Shown here: positions 11,460 to 25,370 of the stretch, in pieces
Numbering within the stretch: position 1 is the first letter of the stretch
Layout: each line of letters starts with the position of its first letter
From: Stenopsyche tienmushanensis
Taxonomy: Eukaryota > Arthropoda > Insecta > Trichoptera > Stenopsychidae
Length of the DNA stretch: 64,000 nucleotides
Reading direction: 5' to 3'
Assembly: GCA_008973525.1 (NCBI GenBank)
Contig: WACJ01000406.1
Coordinates: 1,612,001 to 1,676,000, forward strand
Made by a program: the position numbers and the translations under genes
Notes under the pieces: model-generated
What the model was told of the DNA's origin: nothing
The model's database searches: none
The model's input: only the letters and a program-made list of their open reading frames with translations

Positions 11460-14160
11460 ATGTTTAACAATAGTTCTACAAAATAAAAATATAAAGAAGT
11501 TTCTATCACTGTGTCTGAATACAAATTGAGATCAAATATAAGGTCTCTAAATTTCCGAATACTTTCGAGTTCTCCTAATAATAATATGCGTATTTGATAT
11601 AATTTTTCAAATGAAGAATGAACACAGGTGGAGTCGCCTAAGAGTAATTGATTTTTGATGAAAATCCTGCTTTTTTATCATATATCCATTGTTAATAAAT
11701 TTCATTAATTAAATAAACTTGTATAGATAATGATATAAATGTATAGATAATGATAGATTTGAAAACATTTTTTCTAAATGTATGACATTTCCAAAAAAAT
11801 GTTGTGGTCCCTTTTATGGAACTTTTGCCAGCTCCTAGTGATTTGAATCCATGATGATCGAATTATGACACTATCTACATTTCCAAGGGGCTTAATAATA
11901 TTTTGGAACAAATTTTAACATTAAAATACGTAAAGATTTTATAATGATCATTGTATGCCATTAAATATATGATGTGTGATTCACATTGTGGAATAATGGA
12001 AAACGGCAATCGACGTAATATATCATAGTCAAGAGTTGATTAGCTTGTTTGATATATTATTAGTCATCCAGAAATTAATTATTTTAGCATGAACACTTAA
12101 AAGTATTATGTGTTTTAAAGCAGTGAAAAATAGCGAGTTGCGAAGAACTATTAAAATATTTTTGTGCAGTGAAAAATGCTCTAAAAAACTGGTCTTGATA
12201 GTCTGAGGAAATATCTCATGCTATATAAAACTTTTTAATTAACAAAGTTATTGATGAGCATGTCTGAAAACTTCCGCAATAATAATAAAATCAAATTCCA
12301 AAGATTGCTAAACATTATCCTTTATAAAATTATTTCACATGAAACATGTTAGCGTTAGTCGGAAGATTTAATGTGGGTAATAAATAATATATATATATAT
12401 ATTATTAATAACAATAAAAGCGTACGAGACTCATAAGAAACATCACATCTTCATTTTATTATTCATCCTTATGCGAACGAGAATAGGGAATTTTCAATTT
12501 AAAAGCAGATACATTCGCGATTCTTTGAAAAGCTGGAACGTGTACGCTTGAAACATTATGATCGCACTTTCTTTATGCTGAATGGGAATAAGTATTGATA
12601 CCATTCGAATTTGTTCTCAATCTTTCATATTTTTAATAAAATCGAGTAGTGTTAATATTCAAAGGTGGATGTTCCTATATTTATCAATTTCCACCCCCAG
12701 GCTAAATTCCAGGACAAACACAGTCCTAAAATTCATCCTCAAATTCTATTGACATAACCCAAGCTACCAAACTACAGGACTGACAATATTGAATATGAAC
12801 ATAGCAGAAAAGCATAAGGATATTAGGATTTTCATTATTTTTACAATTAACAAATATCAATAAGCGTATTTAATCTAAACATTATGGTTGTATAGACTTA
12901 TTTTGAGCCATTTAACCAAAATAATATTTACATAAAAATTACTACGCGTCCTTGATTGCCAATCATATGACTGTGATGAATTAATGTCCCAATTACATTT
13001 ACAAATAATAAGTACTAATAACGTTTCAAAGCTATGTTTTATTACATATCTACACCGCTAAAGTAGTTTTAAATGATATACCACCAAAATTATCTATATC
13101 GATCATCAATATATTTGGGTTAATCATTGCGTTTGTATCTATTAAAATTTAGCAAACAAGTTCTTACTTCCTGTCGATTTATATCAGCCATAATAAGATA
13201 ACATTTCATTGTCATTTACTAAAATTACTTATCTGCTTAAGGGAAGGGCTACAATAATAAATTTGCTCATCAAAATCGATACGGTAATAAATAAAACATT
13301 TTAACTATGTACGAAGAATGAATTCGATTTTTAACCACCGATTTGCTGAATTTGTTGCTTTGTTTGCATATTTAACGATCAATTTTGATATTGAATTACC
13401 CAATGATGAGCTAACAAAACCATATATGATTGGAATAAAAGGGCTAAGAGGGTACGTATTCCGTTGGCGTATTGTTCGAAGAATTTTGATGGAAGGTTAG
13501 CTTTAATTCATATTAATTTATATTCATATCGAAACCAAGTAATCGAAACCACTATGTTATAATATTTTGAAACAGAAATTTAATTGACGTACAGATATTT
13601 GATCAATTTATTGAAATCCTTAGTCAAGCATTTGAGATGTTGAGAATGGAGCTTTGTCTTCAAAAGCTCGTTCATTGAAATATGAAAGATGTATTTTTAT
13701 ATGTTTGAAAGGATGAAGCACAGGTGATATTTGATATTGTAAGCAAATATTTCAATATGTTTCGTTTGGAAAGCTCAATGAGATTTTTGGTAATTTTCAC
13801 CAGCTCTTTATTGAGCTGTAATTTTTATTTTAATAATATTTTAACTAAATACAATATTGTTGATATTTCTATGCAAAATTTTAAATATATATGTTTGACT
13901 AAAAAAGAAGTTAAACGTGTTCTTGTATAAAATTGTGTGAAGTGATTGAAGAATTAATAAAGTTAAAACCATTTTGACCACATTTTTTACCATATTTCTA
14001 TTATTTATGTGCCATAATTTGACGACATTCCTTGATATAAAGTTGTTTTTTAATTACGTATATTCCAATCTGCTCAAAAATAGATCATATTAAAATAGGG
14101 ATCAAAATGTTAACCATTTGAAATTTAAAACCACACAATAATCGAGGTATTTCTGTATTC
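11460..14160. other. AT-rich stretch without a clear gene
   Basis: Contains an (AT)n run at about 12387-12405 and many short frames. The frame 13318-13500 (+) reads HRFAEFVALFAYLTINFDIELPNDEL in two parts and faintly resembles a cytochrome P450 C-terminus, but the heme cysteine is absent and it is not called as a gene. Confidence 0.45.
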
Positions 14161-14830
14161 TATGCTGAAAAACCTACGTCGATCGTTTCAGAAGTTTTTA
14201 TGGCGTTTTTCCTGGTGCGACTTATCATCAGGGTGTTGCTCAAGAGGGTTGTGGCCCTAATGCGTGTTATGAATATCCCGATGGATTTCAATTAAAATCC
14301 CGTTAGAAAGGGAGCCGTAAAAAGTTTTTTGAATAAATTGAGTGATAAATCCGCAAACGATTTTGTTCCCGAAGAAAATTTTGAGGGGTTGGCCCTTTCT
14401 GCGACGTGGTCTATATTCTGCGGTTACGGGAATGTCGGAAGCAGATGTGCACTTTATGTCTTCTGCAAACCTCATACACTTTATAGGTAGTAGTGGCTGC
14501 TCTAGTAATTTTGGACCGGGAACAATGCTTCGAGGCAAGGAGCCCAAAAAGGTTTAGATCTACAAGGAGATAAACATAAAACTGATATATAGCCTTCGAA
14601 AATATCAAAGTTTCAACCGGAAGATAGACTAATGAACTGATCATGGGGAATTGGCAATATTCAGGCGGGTTAACGATTTTGTAGTTAGTTTCGGTTGGCA
14701 CCTGCTGGAACCTTTTTTTTAGTATACGATCAAACCACATATTTTTTTTTACAAAATAAACACTGCAAATAAAATTCAACTCGTTTTGCATCATCAACTT
14801 TATTGCACCCGGGGGATAAATATATTTCAT
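14160..14830. other. Unassigned GC-elevated island with short overlapping frames
   Basis: Base composition is visibly less AT-rich than the neighbours. Frames on both strands stay open for 40-139 codons, for example 14411-14830 (-), 14257-14547 (-), and a + frame at about 14175-14290 with two cysteines. No frame shows a motif I know and no terminal repeats were found. It may be an old insertion (element or viral) or an unrecognised exon cluster. Confidence 0.4.
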
Positions 14831-15529
14831 TTAAAATATAGCCATTGTTTGTTCAACCATTTCATCGAAAAAATGCATTATTGATATACAATATTTTTAT
14901 CATATTCATAATAGACCAACTGTACATATATAGCGTGTGTTTTCTCAATAAACTATCCATAACGAGATTTTCGTGTAATATTGCACAACTTGTTTTGATT
15001 AGGCTATAAAAAGCTTAAATTACATGTTAGTTTGAACAACGTTTCATTGTTGGAGTGTTGCCATAAATTTCTTACTATACAAAATTGAATAAAAAATAAC
15101 ATTTTTGCTATGATATTGTATCGATGTTTTTACATCAAAGAATATCTAAGAAACAATATAACAAAAGATAGCACAAAGGACCCTTATCTAGACGGTAAGA
15201 TCAACCACGAGTCTGCATATTGTCTCTTTGAACGCTCAACCCTATATATTTAATATATTTCTATCAGCTGCAAGCGATTGATATAAAAATAGAAAATCTT
15301 TGATGATTTATTTTTAATAAATTCAAAATGAGATTTCGTCCTTATTTTCGTAACATTCATACGGCTAAATTTACGAGATTCTACCGTATAAAATTTTGGC
15401 TCGTGTAAATGTACCACATCGCTTAGCGTCAAACAATGTCCTACATATAGGTCAACGGGTATACTTGGGTTAAATGCGCCGTTGGTGGTGACGGCTAATG
15501 TAACATAGCTAATTGGTTGTATGAAAACG

Positions 15530-15785
15530 TCATCTCCTGTAAAACCCTGATGTTAGAAGCTCAAAAGTCGCCTCCAACAAAGCGGAATTCCATTAAAAAA
15601 ATCGCTTAAATCGGTTTAAAAAATCGTTATATTTAAATACAAATATTTTTTGTACTGTGGACTCATTTAACATTTCTGCATCATTAGCTCTTTGTTTATG
15701 GGGTTCATCCTTTAAACCAAAATTTGCAATCTATTTGACTATTTGTTGCAGAAGTTTTTTAATAGTACCTGGGTAATCCATACAT
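15530..15785. repeat. Dispersed repeat U, copy 2
   Basis: Matches 7880-8130 in the same orientation, including GTTCATCCTTTAAACCAAAA and AATAGTACCTGGGTAAT. No intact transposase block adjoins this copy. Confidence 0.7.
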
Positions 15786-15865
15786 TTTTTGCATTGAATC
15801 AATGATTGTTAAAAGAAAGCCATTCAAATATCCCTTATTAAAGCATTTTTATGAATTATGAATTA

Positions 15866-16722
15866 AAGCGGAAAGAAATGTCATTTTTGTGTTATCTATC
15901 TAATTATGCACAGTATAGCTCTACTGTGACAGTTTGGCCAGGTTTTAATAATTCATAGTGAATTATGCCAAAAAAAATCCCACCAAATACAAAGGTGGAC
16001 CTTTTTCAAGGATAATGATGGTCGAGGGGAAGAAACAGGTACTTGATTTGAAGAAAGCCACTGTTTTTTCCTTCTCGGACTGTTATAGAGAAGTCACTTC
16101 TCATCCCTAGTAACGATCCTTTTTAAAAATGGATCGGTTTCATACCTTGACAATAACGATGAATAAATGGTTATCCGTTGTTCCAAGACCGTTGATGACA
16201 ATTCGTGCGGTACCCAAATTCCCAGTCTATGTTTTTTCCCGACTCTTTTCAAATAGTCTTTTACTGTTGACCAGAGGCAGTCGATGTCTAGCGATAATTT
16301 TTAAATTGTTTTTTGAGGATCAGATTCTACCAGAGAATTTAATGCGTCATCATTGATTTTTAGAGGTTGTCCTGATTTTGGTTTATTTTTCAAATCTCTG
16401 TCGCCACTTTTGAATTTTTTGAACCATCTATGGCATTTTCGACTATTCAATATGTTGCCATATGTTGCTACAGATGCTCTGGGTAGCTTCTTTTGCTTTT
16501 AATCCTTTATCGAATAAAAACAGTAAACAATATCGTAAATGGGTCTCATCAATTTGTGGCTTGAACATTTTCACTATGGCTAAAAAAATATAAAAATATT
16601 TGAAAAAGTAAGACAAACAACAGAGCTTCAAAATGAGACATAATGACGTATTCACTCGACAGCAACTCGATGCAAACTGATGGCAAAGGACGCAACCAAA
16701 AAAATGACATTTCTTTCCGCTT
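15866..16722 (-). mobile_element. mariner family E, non-autonomous copy with intact ends
   Basis: Ends are a 23-bp terminal inverted repeat beginning AAGCGGAAAGAAATGTCAT, flanked by TA on both sides. The minus-strand transposase begins near 16568 (MFKPQIDETHLRYCLLFLFD) and continues through WFKKFKSGDRDLKNKPKSG, WVPHELSSTVLEQR, then IVTRDEKWLLYNSPRRKKQW with the first catalytic Asp, and LCIWWDFFGIIHYELLKPGQ. It stops after LYCA, so the region with the second and third catalytic Asp is gone. Only a few frame breaks are present, one near the Tyr-Gly-Asn block. Confidence 0.88.
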
Positions 16723-16739
16723 TATCTAATAGAAAAATA

Positions 16740-19700
16740 GCTGGATCAAATAATAGGTTGGATTAGGCGACTGTATCTCTAAAGAGAAGAATTTAAGAAA
16801 AAGCAATAATATGTTTATTTAATAAGTATGTAACAAGTAAACAATTATTATTTGTAGTAGACATTTTCTGCAAAATCGTTTTTCGTGATAATTTTCCTTC
16901 TTCTTAAGGTGCCTTATCTGTTATTGGATACAAGCGAATTTTTTTCATGAAATTTTGTGAAAGGAACGAATAAATTTTCATGTTGTGGTTTCCCAATGCC
17001 TTCCATATGTACTTAAATAGACTAAGATTATTTGTATAGAAAATTTAGGAATAGTTAAGAGACGATCAATTACATATAAGCGAGCGTGCATGAGTTTATC
17101 CAGGTAATCAGGATAAATTTGGATCGAGACAATCGATCAGAAATATTAATACATTCAATCCCAAGCATTGGTATGGTATTTTTTTTAAATCTGGATTTAA
17201 ACGCTTATCTTTATTACAAGTCTCAATTTTCAAATAGTCAAAATTATAATTAATATTGATAGTCCATTTATATTCATATCCAACGCTGAAATTGTAGACG
17301 AAAAATGTCACAGACTGCATCGAAACTGAATATGCAATATATATATTTAGCTTTTTAACATGCAAACAGAATGATTATAGTATAAACGTCTTATGTAAAC
17401 CATGTTTTATAAAGTGTTGATAAAATTCATCAGCCGTGTATTATGAATTCGTATGTATATTTGCTTATTGATATTAAAATTTCGAATGTTAAATAATAGA
17501 AATACATAGAAGTTCCATGGAGAAATAAATAAAATACACATTGTTAGGCTATTTTACCAGAAGCAATACATTTGAAATTCCCGTTTATATCCGTTTAAAG
17601 AGAGGGTCGTAAACATTAACGGGTAGGGAATATTACCAGTTTTCGTCAAAGTTTAAACTCTCCGATGAGGGTCAACCTTTTAAAACTGGATAACTATCAG
17701 TTTACGGAAAGCTTAATTTTCACAAACACTCCAGTTTCGAGTGAACTGCCAAGGATAAAGCTTTAGATAGACCAAGTGTGGAATTCATATTAACAGACAC
17801 GGGATTAAGACCAAACTTTCGAGTGGAACGACTACCGTAAAATGATAAGAGCTGTGAATTATAATAAATTTAATATTTATCGAATTCTCATGCACTGTTC
17901 GAACGGCGATAAAATACGCTGACAAATTATACTTCAGCATCGAACAATAAATTTCAAATAAACGTCAAGTGCAGATGACAATTTCTGGCGAAGATAGCAG
18001 CATCAGCATCGTGCTTGAACATCAATCAGTGCTGCATTGCAGATTGCAGGAGAGCTTACGATAAATATGATATAATGGAAACGTGACCAGGTAGCCGACG
18101 TCATTTGAGTACATTTTTGGCATCTCTATTTGCCAAAGGCTTCACAAGTCGCATTCATATAACAATAAAGCCACTGCAGCATGTTTTTCGTACGAAATTT
18201 GTACACGTTTATATTCAAGAATGTATTCTCATATTCATATCAATATTAAAACATAGCTGAACGATATTCATTTTATCATTCTATTCACAAATCATCCCAA
18301 ACGATTTTAAGGGAAAAGTTTTCAGCAGTCCATGAATTATCTTAGATCAAGAAATAACAGCGTATGATTGATGAAATTGAAAACCATATGATATTTTAAA
18401 TGTAAAAACTGTAGTCATCTTGAATAAATACATACAATATATTTCAACCTTTGTTTGGATTAGAACTTAAATTAAATAGATATTAAATATAGAACTTAAA
18501 AAAATTAAATATATTTTGTATACAGTTATTAACAATATAATATATACTTAAAAATCGTTATCGAGTAAGGATGGTAGCTTAAAATTCATCCAGACGTATT
18601 TTTCCATACGGACAATTTCGGTGCATTCTGTGTCTACTTGAAATAGTCCTTTTTTCGGAGGATCTAATTTTTATTAGCCATCATTCTAATTTCTTGCCAT
18701 TAACCGAGTTTCGCATGAACATTCATCATTTCTTATGATCTTCTATAATTTTGCCGCAGAAGTTGTTGCTTACCATTTGTCTAAAATAAGCAGACATAAA
18801 GTGAGATAATTTACAGTTAGTACCTTGAAACATACGAGTATAATATAATGTTATCGAATATGAATGTTCAATGACGGAAAATTTCAAGATTATATTTTGT
18901 TGATAATTTGTAATTTAACACGAATTTTATCATTATTGAAAATTTAAAACAAACCAAAAAAAAACGATATTCTAAGTTTGATTTTTATACATTGGCTTAT
19001 TAATGAGTTGTAATATTTTACAAAATTCAAGCTTTTAAGTCCAAATTATCTTGATTCTTGGTTGTATTTATTGACTTAAGGAAAACTATAATTTGAATCA
19101 TTTAAATTTATTAAACAATTAAATTCAGAAAAGTAATGAAAAATATTTTAGTTTGATAAATAGAAAATTAATGATATTTCAATGGGATTTTTTTTAAAAC
19201 AACTATTATGCTACATCAGAAAAGAGAAGTCTAATTTTTCAATTGAAAGTTGGTTTTTTAATGCCGTGTAAAAGCAAAACCGTGTATTTAAAAGCCTTTG
19301 AATCCCTTGAATTACACTGAGTATGGAAATTTATTGAATTTACGGGAAGTCAAATTTTTGGTGATCGCCTATCTAAATAGGATGTATTCTCGTGGACCCC
19401 CATTTACATCTCACACACTACCAATTTTTTTTCTACTGACTTGGACACCTTGCAGGGCTTGGGAATAACTGATCTAGATTGAAAATATCGAGATGAAGGT
19501 TTAAGATCACAAATTTTATTCAAATTCTCAATTATTTTATAAAGAGGCAATCGATAATTAATGATAAAATACATTAATTTTATAATATGATATATTTTCG
19601 ATACTTTTAATGGAAATGTCCGAGCTTAGAAAATAAAGGTCATTCGTCTAAAATACAGTTAATGTGACCGTATATCATAGGGTTAAATGTTAAATTAAGT

Positions 19701-19800
19701 GCAATAATTAACTATTTTGTCAACAAGATTATGATTTTGCAATGATTTTTTTTAAATATTAGCTATGTATAAATATGTCCAAATCTCCTTGATTTTATTA
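16740..19800. other. No gene seen
   Basis: AT-rich with short frames. The sub-stretch at about 17900-18200 is somewhat richer in GC and might be conserved non-coding DNA, but no motif or splice pattern stands out. Confidence 0.45.
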
Positions 19801-19804
19801 TTTT

Positions 19805-20990
19805 AAGGGTTTTATTTATTTATTTAATTTTATTTATTTATACATTTTCAATAGAAACTCACAGCTAGTACAGAAATAAAAGTAATTAAATAGTTAAACA
19901 GAAGCCATTTAAAAGTTTCTTCAATTAGCAAGAAATAAAAATGCTAAAACTAAAAAAAAGTGATACATATAAAATGAAATACAGAAAAGAAAAAAGCATT
20001 AACAAACAACAACAAAAACAAGAATTAGCATTTAAATTAATGTTAAGATGGTTAGAAGAACGATAATCCGGACAATCGATAAACCATTTTAGAAGTTTTG
20101 AGAGAAAAATTATATCAGCTACGTTGTGACGAAAATATAAGGGAAGAATATGAAACCTACGACATCTAGATACATAGTTGACATCTATTGTGTTACATTT
20201 AAATGAGAGATATCGTAAAAAAAGTTTTTGAATTGCTTCAATCTATCCCTATAAATTGAGCAATGAGGTCCAATGTTCGAGATGCCTTAGCAACGATTAG
20301 ATCAATGTGCTTATCAAAGAGCATTTTACTATCATGAATAACACCCAAATTCTTAAAAGAGTCTACTCTTGGAATAACCTGGTTATTGAGAAAATCTTGA
20401 TACATTAAGGTTTAATTTATTTATTCGGTAGTATGCCGTAAGTCTGTCTAAATCATCTTGGAAAGTTGAGATATTAGAGATAAATTCGACGTCAGAGATA
20501 AACAAGAAATACTTTGAGTTCCTGAAGCAATTTTTTATGTCATTTATGAAAAATATAAAGAATAGTGGTCCAAGAAGCCATCTCTGCGGTATACTTGAGG
20601 GGATGCACCGCGTTACAACAGCCTGGTAACGTCGATCGATATAAGAGGCTAACCATCTCAGCAGGTTACCATGAAAAGTTTCTGAAGCAGGATAACGTGA
20701 TCTAATCTATCGAAAGTCTTACTAGAATCCGTTAACACTACGTCAACAATACCTCCATTGTCCATGGTCTCGGTGATAAATTCATTAGAGAGAGTCAGGT
20801 TGATAACTATTGATTTACACTTGAGAAAACCATGTTGGAATGGATTGAAATGATTCTTATAAGCAGCATTCATAAATTACATTTTCAAAAATTTTAGCAA
20901 AGATGTACAACTTAGAAATTGATCTATAGTTCACAATAAGGTTCTTGGATCCCTTTTTATGGATAGGACTTACATATGCCAATTAATATT
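19805..20990 (-). pseudogene. Jockey-like non-LTR retrotransposon, 5'-truncated and dead
   Basis: Minus-strand reverse transcriptase pieces appear in the expected order: SPIHKKGSKNLIVNYRSISK (about 20980-20900), FQHGFLKCKSIVINL, DVVLTDSSKTFDRLDHVILL (about 20760-20690), a GVPQ..LGPLFFIFFINDIK block (about 20590-20530), and FISDVE where the catalytic F/YADD should be, then DDLDRLTAYYRINKLNLN. The catalytic Asp pair is lost. The low-coordinate end carries TTTA/TTTAT repeats (19805-19840), fitting a 3' tail. The upstream endonuclease and gag-like parts are absent. Confidence 0.85.
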
Positions 20991-23550
20991 AATATTTTAC
21001 AGGATTTAAAATTTAAAAAAAAGTTCAACATCCTTATGTCATCCTTATGATTTGTACATGATATTATATTTTTCTTCATGTTCCGTAAAGAAATTCTAAT
21101 CCTTTCGCTCTATAAAATAATTTATGATATTTCTTATGCTAAAATGCATTTTTACCTGTGTCGTATGAAATCCTTTTTATATTATATGCTTGGAAAAACC
21201 TAAATTTTCCTTTTCCTGTGCTGCAGAAAATGTTTTCAAAGCATATGTCTGTTAAATTCAAATTCTTATTTATTTCATTGATGGGAAGAAATTGAACCTT
21301 TTATTGACAGAATGGTTAAAGACATCAATATATTGATAATTTTAATAAAAATATCGTCATTCATTACCTTCAGATGCGAGTGAAAAGTGCACGTTGCAAT
21401 TACGTATTCTATCGCATAATTCTTATTTTAGTTGATTAATCAAGCTATATTTTTAATAAAGTTAACGAAATTCGTTTAGTTGACAGTTTTATATGACCAA
21501 ATACTTGTAATATCGCATGACATCTTTGTCAATTCTGTTGCTAAAAATACTATTTTTATCTAAAAATAACATTTTTTTTTGGATATCTGAATCTTGAGAT
21601 TATTTTTATGGCGACGTGCTTGTATGAAAACTATGATTTTCATAGTTAATATTTCATTTTTAAAACCTCTGTACACAATTGTGAAATTAGTACGTTACTG
21701 GAGGGCAATTATGAATATTAATGGGAATATTTTGTCAGCCCATCTGGTGGAGCAATCATTCAAAATTGCCAGTAGTTAAATTTAATCCTTGAAATGGACG
21801 CCAAAATTGGCGATAAGAAAATCGATTTTTCTAAATGTAAATGAATAAAAAATTCAAATTATTAAGTCTGCATTGGATATAGAATTTTTGATTATGCTTC
21901 CAATATAACATTAATAAAACCAAGATAAAATGAAATGTAAAACATTAGCGTATGATCAAAGTGTCAATGTGATTTATTTCAATATGAATTTATATTGAGG
22001 CCTCTGTACGAATAGTATTTGTCTTTGGTCTATGACATATGAGTTCCACATGCTTATCTTGAAAATTTCTGCATGGTTTCAAGAAAACTTGCTCTAATTT
22101 TTATCGTGAAATTTACCGAGCGTGTTTGTAAGTGTTTTCCATTTCGTCCGAGATAGTGTACCCACTGCATTGCGACAGTATCTTAATACTATTTGTCTAA
22201 GAAAGTCCTAAAATTATGCGACCTCGCCTTAAATCACATTGTAAAGATAAAACGTGTGATCAGTCATAACATTGTTGCGATGAAACGTGTTTTACATGGA
22301 TTGTAGCCTAAAAAGAAGACAGAACATCCATTGTTTCGGGCATAAACTGTGTCTTGAGATTTTTTTTAATATCAACATATAGATAATATTTCAATTAAAT
22401 TATTTGTGCATTATTATCAATATCCAATCATATTATGGGGAAACATTCAGTGGTGATAAATGTTTTTGTCAGAAAAAAATTAAAAGTGTTATTTAAAGTA
22501 ATTAAGTATTTTGGGAACACGTTTAATTGTATAATTTATATTTTTATATCCTACAATGCAAACTTAGCATAAATTATGAGTAACTTTCTGACATGGGGTT
22601 AAATAAGAAAACTTCCTTGTACACATTTATTTTAATTCTGAAAGAAAATTTCCATAAATTTTACAAATTCAACTTCACATACAAACATTTTAAGTTGACT
22701 CGATTTATAAAGGAAGCAGAACCTTTTAGATCACAAATTACTTCCACAGATCGTCCTGTGTAAGCTTCTTCTCCTAATGTGTATGAAATCGCTTTAACCT
22801 TTAAAAAACCGGATGGAATTGAATGAAACTAGTCGCATTCATAGATTGAACTGAAATCGAGGTGATCAGGGCATGAATCACGAATGATTGGTGATAGGTA
22901 AGAAAATTCTAGGGTAGATCAAAAAATTGTTTAACATATGGAATTATACAATATTAGCTCTTCGATATTTTAGCTCAATTCAGGACCCTTAATATGATTG
23001 AATATTAATGGAAGTAAAAAAATATCATTCAAAAAATGTATGATATTTCAATGTAAATAAAATTATCAATTATTCTGAGCAATTCTTTGATTTTCCTTAT
23101 CGTTTAAATTATAAAATATTTTATCTTTTAATGTGTTTATTAACGATCTTAACTATTTAGAGTCTGAAAAAGCTAAATTTTATAATATTCATAGGATTCA
23201 GTTCAACTACTGGATTTTATTATCAGGATTGTTCCCTTTCAGTGGATTAAGATTGATCGTCAGATTAAATGTATTCAATTGTCGACAATACATCTTTTCA
23301 GTAATTATTTAATCTATTTTTCATAAATTTAAATGTTCTACAAACATCCGTTCAAATAGAGTATAATCATTCGAAGTGTTAATCGTGGTTTAAGATTAGA
23401 AATCAGTGTTTTATTTAGTAACTTCAACTGTAAAACAGCATAATACAAAATACTGATATGTTCTTTGTTAAGCTTGGAAATTGACATTTTACCCTTATTA
23501 TAAAATTAAGAAATTATTTATTACACAATCATTAAATTTAAGCACAAAAA
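20991..23550. other. No gene seen
   Basis: AT-rich DNA, short chance frames only, no repeat family recognised. Confidence 0.5.
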
Positions 23551-23556
23551 AACTTA

Positions 23557-24046
23557 TGGCGACAGTAAAAGACCATCTGAAAAGACTCGGGGAAAAAACA
23601 TAGACAGGGAATTTGGGTACCGCACGTATTGTCATCAACGGTCTTGGAACAATGGATAACCATTTGTTTATCACTATTGTCCAGGTATGAAACCGATCCA
23701 TTTTTAAAAACGATCGTTACTAGGGATGAGAAGTGGGTCCCCTACAACAGTCCGAGAAGGAAAAAACAGTGGCTTTCTTCAAATCAAGTACTTTTTTCTA
23801 CCCTTCAATCATCATTATCCTTGAAAAAGGTCAACCTTTGTATTTGGTGGGATTTTTTTGGCATAATTTACTACGAATTATTAAAACCTGGCCAAACTGT
23901 CACAGCAGAGCTATACTGTGCATAATTAGATAGGCTACAAGATTAGATAAATTTATATAGATTTTATTTATTATATTATTTAATTGAGTAATATTGTCTA
24001 GCTTTTATTAAAATTAATTTTCTCCAAATGACATTTCTTTCCGCTT
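23557..24046 (+). mobile_element. mariner family E, 5'-truncated second copy
   Basis: Starts inside the transposase (ACAGTAAAAGACCATCTGAA, matching the 15.9-16.7 kb copy) and runs through TIVTRDEKWVPYNSPRRKKQ and IWWDFFGIIYYELLKPGQ to ELYCA, then the same GCATAATTAGATAG breakpoint. About 90 additional bases follow before the right inverted repeat AATGACATTTCTTTCCGCTT (24027-24046). The left end is missing. Confidence 0.85.
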
Positions 24047-24618
24047 CACCTAATTCTGTACTATACTATATATGGTCACAAATAGAACTCAAACATTAAT
24101 GTCCAAAAGATGTATTATGAATATCTAATATCCATTATTATATTTATGAAATCATAGGGCTAAAAAAATATATATTTCATGTGTATATTATTTTATATTG
24201 AGTAATAAAAAATTTTGTCACAATATTTAATGTTGTTTTTGACATTTTCTTTAGAAAAATGTTTAAATGTTCTTTAATATTATAAGATTAAGTATTTTAT
24301 CATCAATTGCCTGCGGCACTGAATTGTCGTCATATATTTGCAATAGAATTTACAGCAGAAAAGTTGCTTGACTTAGTACATATAATATAATCTTATTTTA
24401 TTTAAAAGAAAATAAGCTGCAAATTGTACCAAAATAAGGAAAATGACGGAAATGCTCTCATAAAAACGAATACGTTTGCATGACTCCAACGTCCCCGGGG
24501 TACTTAGCAAAGCTTAATTTTTCAAGTCCTTAAATATCCCCCATTTAACGTCAAATACATTTTTAACTGTATGATAATATATAAATGAATTAAGGCTGTT
24601 CTATTTGAATCACCTTTT

Positions 24619-24960
24619 ATGGTTCAAAGGACTTTTATCGAAGTTGCGACAAACCGCACTGCGCTCAAGGTAGGTGAGGTTTTATTCTCTGTTTCCAATT
24701 CCAAATGGATTGATGAATTGCCTGAACGTGATTCTTATCCATTGCAGATCCTGACTTTTAAAATATGCTCTTATATTTTCAGAACCTGTGAACCAAAAGA
24801 AGGATGCTTTCGAAAATGTCCAAACTTTAAACGCGGTGGAAATCACGAACGGTCGTCTTTCGAAGGCACAAAGGAAGCGAATGTTCTTCAAATTTAATTT
24901 CGTATTTGCAGTAAGAGCACAATACACTCTGTACGACGTTCCTTTGCTGTTATAAAGATT
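24619..24960 (+). other. Possible small gene or processed fragment, unassigned
   Basis: The + frame starting ATGGTTCAAAGG (MVQRTFIEVATNRTALK) meets a good donor, AAG/GTAGGT, at about 24670, and acceptor-like TTGCAG and TTTTCAG follow at about 24745 and 24781. One frame continues as CSYIFRTCEPKEGCFRKC; another reads VEITNGRLSKAQRKR, which has the look of a nuclear basic protein. No family recognised and the frames are not consistent with one clean product, so it may be a decayed copy of a gene. Confidence 0.25.
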
Positions 24961-25224
24961 GAGTTAAATTAAATGATTTTTCTATACATTTTATTTTTGT
25001 AGAAAAATCCTCTCGGTGGGCTTCTATTGAGAACTCTATAAATTGAGTGCTTTTGATAAAAATCTTGATGGCTGTATGAAGAATATAATAAATATATATA
25101 TTATTATTTTATCGATGGGATCAGAAAGTTTTCGATATTTTGAGACATACACTTTAACGATCAATTTGTATGGAGACACGATTCAGGATTTACATAATTT
25201 GTGTCATTATCTATAAATAATGGT

Positions 25225-25370
25225 GTTATGTAGTCCCGCTACTTGGCTCCAGATCTTCATTATTCCACCAATATAAAGATCACGGTTACGAGATCGGAGA
25301 AGCTAGCCGCTTGAAGATCAGATCTTCCCGCGGCCAAGACGAGTGGTCGGACCCCAAAACTTAATTCGTT
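25225..25370. other. GC-rich patch of unknown nature
   Basis: A short stretch from GTCCCGCTACTTGGCTCC to GGTCGGACCCC is much richer in GC than its surroundings and contains direct and inverted AGATC motifs. It is not a tRNA or rRNA by eye. Probably a fragment of an unclassified element. Confidence 0.3.

Noticed and set aside
23498..23701. Minus frame MDRFHTWTIVINKW... and its twin at 16129-16356
   Set aside because: Antisense shadows of the mariner family E transposase.
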